Virus record (IMG/VR): IMGVR_UViG_3300050821_008916
Span: 1 to 62,477 of that record
Origin: a virus
Length of the DNA: 62,477 nucleotides
Strand: one strand, 5' to 3'
The position numbers and the translations under genes are program-made. The first letter of the stretch is position 1. Each line of letters begins with the position of its first letter. This document shows, piece after piece, positions 22,443 through 29,367 of the stretch. The notes under the pieces were generated by a model. The model was given only the letters and a program-made list of their open reading frames with translations, had not been told where the DNA came from and did no database searches.

Positions 22443-22718
22443 TTTAGCGTCACCGGCACCACTTCCGTCACCAGCTCAAAAACGCATTTTCTCTAGCAAT
22501 ATCAACGCTGTCACTGTCACCACCACTGGCACCCCTTTTTTCCTACTATTCCCCCTCACCTATATAATAAACGACATAATACTATTATGTCACCTATTCT
22601 CCCCTTCTCCAGTTGTACCATACACTAAAGTGGGTACTAGTGGTGACTGGTGCCAGTGACTGCGGCGCAAGGGTTTTTTGAGTCACCGCTACTGTCACCA
22701 CTAGCTCGCCAGTGGTGA
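22443..22718. other. Iteron-rich candidate replication origin
   Basis: This gene-free stretch holds repeated GTCACC elements in both orientations: forward at 22449, 22467, 22516, 22589, 22682 and 22694, reverse (GGTGAC) at 22642 and 22714, plus near matches at 22510 and 22655. A perfect 9-bp inverted repeat (22694-22702 with 22711-22719) could form a hairpin. An AT-rich segment at 22561-22589 includes the palindrome CATAAT-ACT-ATTATG. Clustered iterons next to an AT-rich unwinding element are the usual layout of an origin. The initiator is not identified. Confidence 0.55.
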
Positions 22719-22952
22719 CTATTCGATTCGGATGGCAATGAAGCCGTCGGTCTCGTGGTCCTCCATAACCTGGACCTTGATCCCGCACTTCCGTGCCCAT
22801 CGCGCCGCCCGCGCAAAGCGGAACTGTTCCTCGAAAGGAAAGCGTATCCATTGCCCAACATGCATTTCTCGCAACGGGTAGTTCGCCTTCCTCCCCCGCG
22901 TTTCCCGCACCGGACTAGCCTGGTAATCCCCGGTGTGTATCTCGTATGGCAT
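22719..22952 (-). CDS. Early protein of unknown function (77 aa)
   Basis: ATG 22952 has GGAGG 5 bases upstream; the longer frame lacks a box. The product has a basic middle (SPVRETRGRKANYPLREMHVG), a helix (FRFARAARWARKCGIKVQVM) and an acidic end. Similar small basic proteins in phages resemble DNA mimics or DNA-binding factors, but no motif decides. Its 3' end touches the iteron region, and the type B palindrome lies 56 bp upstream. Confidence 0.65.
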   Translation of the reverse strand: MPYEIHTGDYQASPVRETRGRKANYPLREMHVGQWIRFPFEEQFRFARAARWARKCGIKVQVMEDHETDGFIAIRIE

Positions 22953-23007
22953 AAAAACCTCCATTATGGTGTGCAACAATCATAGGCAATAATGTGGAAA
23001 GTAATAA

Positions 23008-23021
23008 TCACGCTTTCGTGA
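23008..23021. promoter_or_regulatory. Palindromic operator type B, copy 2
   Basis: TCACGCTTTCGTGA is the reverse complement of the copy at 21109-21122. It sits between divergent genes, 12 bp from the -35 box of the rightward promoter at 23033, and upstream of the leftward gene at 22952. Confidence 0.55.
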
Positions 23022-23032
23022 TAATAAACCCC

Positions 23033-23060
23033 TTGCAAGCCCGGCTATACAATGTATCTT
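23033..23060 (+). promoter_or_regulatory. Rightward early promoter with type A operator, site 3
   Basis: TTGCAA (23033-23038), a 16-bp spacer and TATCTT (23055-23060) precede the gene at 23092. The operator TATACAATGTATC covers 23046-23058, the same position relative to the -10 as at sites 1 and 2. Confidence 0.7.
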
Positions 23061-23091
23061 GTGGGGACCGAACAACGGAAGGGGAACCACA

Positions 23092-23343
23092 ATGTCCAAA
23101 CCCGAAACATTCACAATGGATGTTGAGTATACCGACACATTTGCCGGCGAAGCTAATTACTGTTGGGTGAAGCGCGAATCGCTCGAATTGCCGGTCGGCA
23201 TTTCGGACCGCGCCATTATGCGCCGTGCGAAAGCGGCGATGGGGTTAAGCGGTGTGCGCGGGCGTTTGGACAGCTATGGTGACGGGTTCCGGTTTGTACC
23301 CTATCGCTCATGCACCGTCATGTTCGTACAGACGCGTTACTAG
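23092..23343 (+). CDS. Early protein of unknown function (83 aa)
   Basis: ATG 23092 follows GGAAGGGGAA, the early-type box of this phage. The sequence is beta-rich (TFTMDVEYTDTFAGEANYCW, then VRGRLDSYGDGFRFVPYRSC) with a helix between (SDRAIMRRAKAAMGLSG). It is the first gene of the rightward early operon. The family is unknown to me. Confidence 0.7.
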   Translation: MSKPETFTMDVEYTDTFAGEANYCWVKRESLELPVGISDRAIMRRAKAAMGLSGVRGRLDSYGDGFRFVPYRSCTVMFVQTRY

Positions 23344-23416
23344 TGCAAACTAAACACCGCTTTACGCCCGGCTCCGAAAGGATACCGGGCTTAGGGCAGT
23401 AGAAAGGGGAACTACC

Positions 23417-23746
23417 ATGATCACAAATATCAGTTTGCGCGGTTTCATCGTTGGCCCGATTTGGTGGCCGGCTGGCGCCGAATGCTACAAACCGCTTTCG
23501 TACAGCATCACGGACGAAAGGGTGCGTTGGTCCGAGCCCGGCACGTTGCGGGATCATGTCCTGGCAGCGACAAACGATGGCGATTTCCAGTCTGCTACCC
23601 TGGCTCAGGCCGAGCTGGTAGTGGAACGCCGCGCCGGCAATCGCCGCGTCATTCGCTCTTTCCCGCTTTCGCACTTCCCATCGGTCGCGGATTGTTTGCA
23701 TCCCGACGGTGACGATTGGTGCCCGCAAGACGACTTCGAAGATTAA
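23417..23746 (+). CDS. Early protein of unknown function (109 aa)
   Basis: ATG 23417 follows AAAGGGGAA. The product has Trp-rich N-terminal parts (RGFIVGPIWWPAGAECYKPL) and an acidic C-terminus (HPDGDDWCPQDDFED). A small hairpin (GCCCGG/CCGGGC, 23366-23390) precedes it. An acidic tail can mimic DNA or bind host proteins, but this is speculation. Confidence 0.7.
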   Translation: MITNISLRGFIVGPIWWPAGAECYKPLSYSITDERVRWSEPGTLRDHVLAATNDGDFQSATLAQAELVVERRAGNRRVIRSFPLSHFPSVADCLHPDGDDWCPQDDFED

Positions 23747-23774
23747 CCCCTCACCCCCAACCGGAGCGAATCAA

Positions 23775-24044
23775 ATGCCGCGTTTCAACCCGTTCAAAAA
23801 AGTAAATTGCGCCTACGGCGCCCCCATGGGACGCCACGGCCATGACGCCAGCATGTGGGACCGCGAAGGCAAGCTCTATGCGCGCCATTGCGGTGGTGAC
23901 GGCTACTATGACCGTGGCGGGGCTTATTGGGGTCACGGTGACGTCTACGCCGTTTGGACGCGGGGCGGGGACTTCTGCGCCTATGTCGACGGCATCAGCT
24001 CGCCTGGCGCGGCGATCGCCAAAGTCAAATCACTGTCCGCCTAA
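23775..24044 (+). CDS. Early Gly/His/Tyr-rich protein (89 aa)
   Basis: The start at 23775 is supported by GGAG 8 bases upstream; a longer frame overlaps the previous gene. The N-terminus is basic (PRFNPFKKVNCAYGAPMG), and the middle is rich in Gly, Asp, Tyr and His (CGGDGYYDRGGAYWGHGDVY). No fold is recognised. Confidence 0.65.
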   Translation: MPRFNPFKKVNCAYGAPMGRHGHDASMWDREGKLYARHCGGDGYYDRGGAYWGHGDVYAVWTRGGDFCAYVDGISSPGAAIAKVKSLSA

Positions 24045-24070
24045 CCGCCAAACCTCAAAGGGGAACCAAA

Positions 24071-24466
24071 ATGAAATATGACTGCGTCCACACACTGGAA
24101 AACGCCGGCTTCTCTTATGAGGACGCCACGGCCTTGCGCCGCATCTCGATGACGCTGCACCGCTGGCACAAACTGGAATGTGGCACGGCTGCGGGGTGCA
24201 TCGAACGCGAGGACGAGACCGCCGTCCCCTATCTTACTTGGGACTGGCCGGGTAACAAAGGCCCGCGCGGTCGCACCAAAATCGCCGACCGCGAGCGCGG
24301 CGCCCTCAAGCGCCTGGCTGCGATCATGGTCCGCTATCCCGGCTTCGAGTCCTACGTGCAGGGAGATCCCCGCGGCGCCGCGCTGTACATCCTGCGCCCC
24401 GGCGACATTCCGGAAGGGGCCACCCTCGACTCCTGCTACAATCGCGGCATTGTCGTCTGCAAATAA
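24071..24466 (+). CDS. Early protein of unknown function (131 aa)
   Basis: ATG 24071 follows AAAGGGGAA. The N-terminal half is helical (YEDATALRRISMTLHRWHKLECG) with a nearby Cys pair and charged ends. The second half is alpha/beta (LKRLAAIMVRYPGFESYVQG, then GAALYILRPGDIPEG). I recall similar proteins in rhizobial phages, without known role. It lies in the rightward early operon. Confidence 0.7.
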   Translation: MKYDCVHTLENAGFSYEDATALRRISMTLHRWHKLECGTAAGCIEREDETAVPYLTWDWPGNKGPRGRTKIADRERGALKRLAAIMVRYPGFESYVQGDPRGAALYILRPGDIPEGATLDSCYNRGIVVCK

Positions 24467-24471
24467 ACGGC

Positions 24472-24500
24472 TTGCCCCCGGCAACTATACAATGTATACA
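24472..24500 (+). promoter_or_regulatory. Rightward promoter with type A operator, site 4
   Basis: TTGCCC (24472-24477), a 17-bp spacer and TATACA (24495-24500) precede the gene at 24550. The operator TATACAATGTATA covers 24486-24498. Confidence 0.68.
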
Positions 24501-24549
24501 ACAGCGTCCGGGGACAATCCTGTCCCCGGCAACATGGAAGGGGAATGCA

Positions 24550-24933
24550 ATGTTGAGTACCCCAGAAGTGGAAATGGTGCAGGAAGCGCCTGTCTCCGAC
24601 GACCTGTACACCGTGGCCCGCGATTTGCTGTTGCGAGCCGATCATGCTCGCCAGCAAGGCGACACCGAGGCGGCCCGCCGCTATCTCAAGGCCGCGCTTG
24701 ACATCATGGCCGAGGACCAGCTGCCGGCGGTCCCGGCCCGCGCGACCTCGCCGGAAACCGTCAAGATCACGGACTTGCTGCGATCGGGATGGCAGGAAAT
24801 CGCGCAACTGTGCGCGGCAAGCGGCTGGTCTGCCAACCGCGTCCACTCGCTGATAACGCGCCTGCGCACCAGGGGCGAGAATATTCAGGCCCAGTCGATC
24901 AAGCGCTATCGCATCGCGCCCGAGAAGGATTAG
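24550..24933 (+). CDS. Winged-helix-like early regulator (127 aa)
   Basis: ATG 24550 follows GAAGGGGAA. The N-terminal half is a helical hairpin (DLYTVARDLLLRADHARQQG, then DTEAARRYLKAALDIMAED). The C-terminal half resembles a winged helix: KITDLLRSGWQEIAQLCAASG with ANRVHSLITRLRTRG as recognition helix and IQAQSIKRYRIAP as the wing. It has its own operator-covered promoter, so it may be part of the regulatory circuit. The DNA-binding role is inferred from this pattern. Confidence 0.65.
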   Translation: MLSTPEVEMVQEAPVSDDLYTVARDLLLRADHARQQGDTEAARRYLKAALDIMAEDQLPAVPARATSPETVKITDLLRSGWQEIAQLCAASGWSANRVHSLITRLRTRGENIQAQSIKRYRIAPEKD

Positions 24934-24941
24934 ACTTAACC

Positions 24942-24972
24942 GGCCGCCACACTTCTAAACGGTGTGGCGGCC
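24942..24972. terminator. GC-rich hairpin after the winged-helix gene
   Basis: GGCCGCCACAC at 24942-24952 and GTGTGGCGGCC at 24962-24972 form a perfect 11-bp stem with a 9-nt loop, 8 bp after the upstream stop. There is no T-run, so it is either a weak or Rho-aided terminator or a transcript-stabilising hairpin. Confidence 0.45.
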
Positions 24973-24996
24973 ATTACCGGGGAAGGACACAACGCT

Positions 24997-25203
24997 ATGA
25001 CCACCCGCCAAATCGCCGGCCTCCCGTTCCTCGCCCACAGCCCCAGCCTGTACGGCTACAACGGCGCCTGGCTCGGGTATAACGGCCGGTGCTGGCTGGT
25101 AGGCGCCCTCGGGCAATGGGGCACAAAGGAGTTCGCTACCCGCGACGAGGCCGCCGCGGTGATATCAGACGCATTCACACAGGCGCGGGTCGCGGTTGAA
25201 TGA
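24997..25203 (+). CDS. Early protein of unknown function (68 aa)
   Basis: ATG 24997 has GGGGAAGG 8-15 bases upstream. The sequence has a Gly/Trp/Tyr-rich beta part (GYNGAWLGYNGRCWLVGALG) and a helix (TRDEAAAVISDAFTQAR). It ends with ATGA into the next small frame. Unknown function. Confidence 0.65.
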   Translation: MTTRQIAGLPFLAHSPSLYGYNGAWLGYNGRCWLVGALGQWGTKEFATRDEAAAVISDAFTQARVAVE

Positions 25204-25289
25204 CCGCCCTTCTCGCCCACCTGGCCCTCGGTGCCGCCGCCGGATGGCTGATCTGGCGGATCTCGCCGCCGTGGCTCAAGGGCCGATAG
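25200..25289 (+). CDS. Membrane micropeptide (29 aa)
   Basis: ATG 25200 overlaps the stop of the gene before it (ATGA). The peptide has one hydrophobic helix (ALLAHLALGAAAGWLIW) and a basic end (WLKGR). The box is weak, so translation would depend on coupling. It resembles the micropeptides of the leftward operon in size and topology. Confidence 0.45.
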   Translation: MTALLAHLALGAAAGWLIWRISPPWLKGR

Positions 25290-25351
25290 CCCTAGCCACG
25301 GAACTAAACCCGTGCTATGTCGTTCTCCGTACTCCCCCGGAAACGTCGCTT

Positions 25352-25930
25352 ATGCCGTGGAAAGAGCCGGCCGAACGCCATAACGACGACCTGATCGAAG
25401 CGATCGGCCACGCTGCGCACCGTATCTCAACCGCCATCAAGGAAGGATTCCAGCTCATGGCCGCCACCGAAGCCCAAGCCCTCGCCGATCTCCAGTCCGC
25501 CATTACCGACGTCGGCACCGCCGTTGCCGCCGAAATCGTAGCCCTCCAGGCCGCCATGAACGCACAGGGCGTCAACAACTCGCCGGCGATCGAGGCGTCC
25601 GTCGCCAAGATCAAGAACCTGGCCGCCGTCCTCAACAACTCGCTTGCGGCTCCCGCGCCCACGCCGCCTCCCGCATTGCCCGAGGTTACCTCGCTCAGCC
25701 CGACTTCCGGTCCGGCCGCCGGCGGCACGCTGGTGACCATCACCGGAACCGGCTTCACCGGCGCCACCCAGGTGACGTTCTCCAGCATCCCGGCGGCTTC
25801 ATTCTCGGTCAAGAATGACACCACCCTGACCGCGGTGACCCCCGCGGCTGTCGTCGGTGCCAGCCTGCCCGTGGTCGTGACCACGCCGGCCGGCCCCAGC
25901 GCCGTCGGCCCAACATGGTCGTTCACGTAA
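25352..25930 (+). CDS. IPT/TIG immunoglobulin-like domain protein
   Basis: From ATG 25352 (GGAAA 8 bases upstream) the protein is 192 aa. An N-terminal helical part (residues 10-60) leads into an Ala-rich coiled region, a Pro linker (APAPTPPPALPEV) and a C-terminal IPT/TIG fold with the typical SPTSGPAAGGTLVTITGTGF, GATQVTFSSIPA and PVVVTTPAGPSAVG pieces. Such domains occur in surface adhesins and phage virion proteins. Its place in the early region is odd for a virion protein. It is convergent with the primase gene. Confidence 0.75.
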   Translation: MPWKEPAERHNDDLIEAIGHAAHRISTAIKEGFQLMAATEAQALADLQSAITDVGTAVAAEIVALQAAMNAQGVNNSPAIEASVAKIKNLAAVLNNSLAAPAPTPPPALPEVTSLSPTSGPAAGGTLVTITGTGFTGATQVTFSSIPAASFSVKNDTTLTAVTPAAVVGASLPVVVTTPAGPSAVGPTWSFT

Positions 25931-25944
25931 AGGCCGGCTCGTCG

Positions 25945-25974
25945 GGCCGAAGCCCTACTTTCAGGGCGAAGGCC
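25945..25974. terminator. Hairpin between convergent genes
   Basis: GGCC-GAA-GCCCT (25945-25956) and AGGGC-GAA-GGCC (25963-25974) pair around a 6-nt loop, leaving a symmetric GAA/GAA internal loop. It overlaps the stop codon of the primase gene and lies 15 bp after the IPT gene. It may end both transcripts. No long T-run is present. Confidence 0.45.
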
Positions 25975-28216
25975 GGCGGTACCGCCAGATCCGCTTTCCC
26001 TCGGCGGTGCGCTTCTGGTAGCGCACGAAATCGAGGTCGCGCAGCACCCGTGCCGCGCGGCTTTGCTCTTTTTGCCCTATATCTCCGGCCCGCAGCTGCA
26101 AGAACTGGTTGTCCGTCAGCACCTCGGTGATGCTGACCTCGTTCCGGTTTTTCAGGGTGACGTACTGGTTAATGGCCTCGGTCCATTCGTCATAGATTTT
26201 CCGGCTTTCCTGGACGTCACCGGCCGCTTTCCACAGCGACTCGGGCAGGAAGTGCGACTCACCTGCCGCTTCCCGTAGCGTGGTTTCCGCCCACAGCTGG
26301 TCCCGATCGCGGCGCAGTCCGGCCAGGTCGATGCGTCCCACCGCCACCGGCCAGAACCGGCGGTTGCCGGTCTCGTCCTGCAGGTAGTCGTCGCGGTTGG
26401 TCGACGCGAAGAACACGGTCCGGCGCGGCTGGGAGACGCTGTAGCGGCCATAGGCCGGACGGGCGCGGTCGACCTTGCGGGAGGCGAACGCCTTGACGTG
26501 CTCGATTTCCGCGCGCCGCAGGCCGGACAATTCGCCGATCTCGTACAGCCACACCCCCTCGGTCAGCTCCTGCTGCTTGCGGTCGTCGACCCCCAGGATG
26601 GACTGGTCCGAGAAGTTTTCCGGTCCTGCCAGGATCTCGAGCGCCTCGGACTTGCCTTGCCCCTGCGGCCCCTCGAGCACGATGATCTGGTCAAATTTGG
26701 CGCCGGGGCGGCGGGCGCGGCGCACCGCGGCGAGCAGGGACAGCCGGCCGATGGCGCGGTTGAGGTCGTTGTCGGCGGCGCCTAGGTACTGGCTCATCCA
26801 GCGGTCCAGCCGCGGCTGGCCGTCCCATTGCAGGCTGTCGAGATAGTCCAGCACCGGGTCGAACCGGCGGGCGAGACACAGCGCCTCGCAGGCGTCCTGG
26901 ACGTTGGTTTTGTTCGGGTCGAAGCCGAACCGGTAGCGGATGATATCCCGCACCATGGTGGTAACATGGTCGCTCAACTCACTGGAATTCCATTTGTTTA
27001 TCAGTTCGCCCGCCACCAGCATGCGGTTGTGGAACAGGTCGTAGCGGCATTCCAGCCCCAGCGCTGCGATCGCCACCTTGGCGTTCAGCATGGTCGAGCG
27101 TATCTTGCCTTCCTCGGTCATGTCGGGGAAGAAGATCGGCTTCAGGCCGCCGAAGGCCGCCGGCAGCGCCGCAGGCCCGGCGTGGTGTCCATTGAGGCCG
27201 GCAGGCTTCTCGCCCATAGGCGGGCTCGCCAGCCCGGCGGAGCTAAGGTTCTGCGGCATTGGCGCCCCGCCATTCCAGCCGTGCTGCTGGGCGAGGTGAT
27301 AGACGGTCCCCAGCGTCACCCCGGAGCGCTTGAACGTGTTCCACTTGGCTTCTAGCATCCCGAGCGCGTACTTCTCGGGGCAGGTTTGCGACCATTCGTC
27401 CCACAGCAGGAAGCCGCGGTCGGCGCCGTTGGCCTCCCACCCGAGGGCCTTCAGCGCCATGCCGACCTGGAACCAGGTTTCATAGCGGTCGGCCGGGATG
27501 GCGGATAAGGCTGACTTGAGCCGCATTTCCTCGGGAATTGACCAGATGGCTTTAAGAGACTCGTTTAACTGTTGGGAGATATCCCGTTGCGATCCTTGAA
27601 GATACGCTGGCATAGCACCAAGATGGTCAAAACCCTGCCTCCCGGCAGTTTTATTTGTAATCTCATAGCCTTGGCTCCATTGCCTTAACCACTCCGGAAG
27701 TAATGCTACGGGTTTTTTGTGCAACCACTTGTATTCATTGCCTGATATATGGCTGGACGGCGCCACGATGATATAGCCGCCTTCCCCTCGGACGTGTACA
27801 TGGCCCCGGGCCGAAGACCGTACTTCAGGCGAATCAGGGCGTGTTGCATATACAAGGTGATAACCGCGTCCTGTCTGTGCGACCAGCGTCTCAGGGGGTG
27901 GACCGTTCGCCGCCACCAGCGCCTTGAATTCATTGCTGCCCTCCTGCCCGTCGATGTCGATGACCACCAGCCCGGAGCCGGTGGCGAGTGCAATATTGGC
28001 GTCCGGCCAGCGTGTCCACCATCTCGTTAATTGAACGAGATCGTCGGTGGCGTCCTTGAACCCGCCGCGCGTACGCGGGTGTTTCCCTGGCGACCCGCAA
28101 TCCGCCTTGCCGCAGCTGCACACTGGTCCGCGGCCGGTCTGAACGATCGAGTGGCACAGGAAAATGCGCCAGCGCATGCGGGAGTATGCGAGAGCCGCTT
28201 CGAGCTTTACATTCAC
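25961..28216 (-). CDS. Primase-polymerase/helicase fusion (Prim-Pol plus VirE/D5-like ATPase)
   Basis: The 751-aa protein begins with an archaeo-eukaryotic primase-like Prim-Pol domain: CSCGKADCGSPGKHPRT, then the catalytic DID motif in VVIDIDGQEG, GRGYHLVYA and a GEGGYIIVAPSSH strand. A PriCT-like linker (RYETWFQVGMALKAL, about 245-260) follows. The C-terminal half is a VirE/D5-like SF3-type helicase with Walker A GPQGQGKS (residues 516-523), a Walker B-like YEIGEL and TVFFASTNRDDYLQDETGNRRFWPV. It would prime and unwind phage DNA. It is read leftward, apart from the polymerase, behind a leader with a terminator hairpin. Confidence 0.9.
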   Translation of the reverse strand: MNVKLEAALAYSRMRWRIFLCHSIVQTGRGPVCSCGKADCGSPGKHPRTRGGFKDATDDLVQLTRWWTRWPDANIALATGSGLVVIDIDGQEGSNEFKALVAANGPPPETLVAQTGRGYHLVYATRPDSPEVRSSARGHVHVRGEGGYIIVAPSSHISGNEYKWLHKKPVALLPEWLRQWSQGYEITNKTAGRQGFDHLGAMPAYLQGSQRDISQQLNESLKAIWSIPEEMRLKSALSAIPADRYETWFQVGMALKALGWEANGADRGFLLWDEWSQTCPEKYALGMLEAKWNTFKRSGVTLGTVYHLAQQHGWNGGAPMPQNLSSAGLASPPMGEKPAGLNGHHAGPAALPAAFGGLKPIFFPDMTEEGKIRSTMLNAKVAIAALGLECRYDLFHNRMLVAGELINKWNSSELSDHVTTMVRDIIRYRFGFDPNKTNVQDACEALCLARRFDPVLDYLDSLQWDGQPRLDRWMSQYLGAADNDLNRAIGRLSLLAAVRRARRPGAKFDQIIVLEGPQGQGKSEALEILAGPENFSDQSILGVDDRKQQELTEGVWLYEIGELSGLRRAEIEHVKAFASRKVDRARPAYGRYSVSQPRRTVFFASTNRDDYLQDETGNRRFWPVAVGRIDLAGLRRDRDQLWAETTLREAAGESHFLPESLWKAAGDVQESRKIYDEWTEAINQYVTLKNRNEVSITEVLTDNQFLQLRAGDIGQKEQSRAARVLRDLDFVRYQKRTAEGKRIWRYRRPSP

Positions 28217-28250
28217 TCCCTTACCCCTTGACCATCATCCGAGCGGGATG

Positions 28251-28282
28251 CTAAAAAGGGGGAGCGGTCGTTGATCCCCCTT
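28251..28282 (-). terminator. Leftward intrinsic terminator in the primase leader
   Basis: On the minus strand AAGGGGGA (28282-28275) and TCCCCCTT (28263-28256) form an 8-bp stem with an 11-nt loop, followed by further T residues. It lies only 35-65 bp upstream of the primase ATG, so it would cut transcription short unless read through. Confidence 0.6.
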
Positions 28283-28299
28283 GGCGCCGCTCGGTGGTT

Positions 28300-28334
28300 A
28301 AAGGCCCGTCAGCGTCCCCGCGGCGGGCCTTTTT
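28300..28334 (+). terminator. Rightward intrinsic terminator in the divergent region
   Basis: AAAGGCCCG (28300-28308) pairs with CGGGCCTTT (28324-28332) and is followed by TT, giving a T5 run. It points rightward although no rightward gene ends here; the nearest rightward gene starts at 28466. With the opposite terminator at 28251-28282 it brackets a possible small RNA. Confidence 0.6.
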
Positions 28335-28417
28335 CTGTGCGGAGCACGAACTTGCGCCTGCCGCCGTTGTTTCGTCAAGCGAAATCTAACACGCAATAAA
28401 GTTGCGCATTTTTCCGC

Positions 28418-28449
28418 TTGCACCTCGTAGTTTTTTCTGTACATTGTAC
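28418..28449 (+). promoter_or_regulatory. Rightward promoter with type A operator, site 5
   Basis: TTGCAC (28418-28423), a 16-bp spacer and TACATT (28440-28445) precede the replication operon. The operator variant GTACATTGTAC (28439-28449) is fully palindromic around its central base and covers the -10. It differs from the other sites in the outer bases. Confidence 0.55.
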
Positions 28450-28465
28450 CTAAGAGGGGGAAATC

Positions 28466-28651
28466 ATGCAGCCACATTTCAGTGATCCCGAGCGCCCGGC
28501 CCTGCTCGACATGCAAAAACTGCGCATGGATCAGGCGTGGAGGAAGGGCGCGATCGGCGATGCGACGTACATCCGCAGCCTGACCTTTTACGGCTATCTG
28601 CCGAAGGAAGCGACCACCGAGTTGAACCTGCTGAAGATGGAGAAGCGGTAA
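28466..28651 (+). CDS. Small protein, first gene of the replication operon (61 aa)
   Basis: ATG 28466 follows AGAGGGGG. The product is helical (ALLDMQKLRMDQAWRKGAIG, then TTELNLLKMEKR). Its stop overlaps the next ATG (TAATG). No family is recognised. Confidence 0.65.
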   Translation: MQPHFSDPERPALLDMQKLRMDQAWRKGAIGDATYIRSLTFYGYLPKEATTELNLLKMEKR

Positions 28652-28824
28652 TGGCTGTTTGGGTTGTCATGGGCAACGATTTTCCGGATTCTGTGTTTTC
28701 CAATTCGGCAGACGCCGCCTCTTATGTTGCGCGCATGTATGCACTCGAAAAGAAAAAGCAAAAAGGGTTCGGCCCGCGCATCTACTGGCGCAGCTACCGG
28801 TTCGAAGTTGACGGCAAGCGATGA
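28651..28824 (+). CDS. Small protein (57 aa)
   Basis: ATG 28651 overlaps the previous stop, and its own end overlaps the HTH gene (ATGA). The sequence reads as beta-alpha-beta (AVWVVMGNDFPDSVF, DAASYVARMYALEKKKQKG, RIYWRSYRFEVDGKR). Unknown function. Confidence 0.65.
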   Translation: MAVWVVMGNDFPDSVFSNSADAASYVARMYALEKKKQKGFGPRIYWRSYRFEVDGKR

Positions 28825-29048
28825 AACCCCACGAAAAAGCAAAGACCTGGCGCGAACGCCGCGACCTCACCCGCGAGCAGTTGTCGGATCTCACGGGGTA
28901 CTCGGTGATCGCGATTCGAAAGCTGGAATCCGGTTTTCGGCGCCGGGCCGCCGGCGAGAAGCACTCGGAATGGGTGTGGCATCGCTACCAGATGGCCTGC
29001 GCTGGCGTCGAGGCGCAGTTGAAGGCGGGGAGGAAATTCGAGTGGTGA
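28821..29048 (+). CDS. Cro/C1-type helix-turn-helix protein (75 aa)
   Basis: This protein has a full HTH_3 pattern: WRERRDLTREQLSDLTGYSVIAIRKLESG, with the recognition helix SVIAIRKLE. A basic tail with Trp (HSEWVWHRYQMACAG) follows. It is coupled to genes on both sides. Together with the HTH at 21411 it is a candidate for the repressor of the type A operators, one of which lies 370 bp upstream. Confidence 0.75.
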   Translation: MKPHEKAKTWRERRDLTREQLSDLTGYSVIAIRKLESGFRRRAAGEKHSEWVWHRYQMACAGVEAQLKAGRKFEW

Positions 29049-29365
29049 GGTTTAACGGCATCGAGATTGATCCCGCCACTTGCGCCATCCGGCATCGCGG
29101 ACGGGAGTGGAAAACTGTTCGTAAAAATTCGCAAGTGTTTCTCGCGATGGAAGCATTGATCATCGGCGGAGGCATGAGTATGGCGCAACTTTTTTGGCGC
29201 GTGTTCGGACACGATCCCGACGGCGGCCCGATGGAAGGCCCGCATATTTTTCTCATTCGGTTTTGCCAGTGGCGCCCCATCTTCGAAAAACTGGATTTGG
29301 AACTCCGCCGAATTAAAATAGCTGGCGTTACTTTCTATCAACTCGTTCCGATTCATAGGTTCTGA
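29045..29365 (+). CDS. Winged-helix-like protein of unknown function (106 aa, GTG start)
   Basis: GTG 29045 overlaps the HTH stop (GTGA). The sequence opens with FNGIEIDPATCAIRHRGREW and then has a hydrophobic helix (SQVFLAMEALIIGGGMSM) and a wing-like end (LRRIKIAGVTFYQLVP), reminiscent of OmpR-type output domains. The match is loose. Confidence 0.55.
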   Translation: MRFNGIEIDPATCAIRHRGREWKTVRKNSQVFLAMEALIIGGGMSMAQLFWRVFGHDPDGGPMEGPHIFLIRFCQWRPIFEKLDLELRRIKIAGVTFYQLVPIHRF

Positions 29366-29367
29366 CA

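Noticed and set aside
22443-22718. CRISPR array
   Set aside because: The repeats are 6-9 bp, irregularly spaced and in both orientations; this fits iterons, not direct repeats with uniform spacers.
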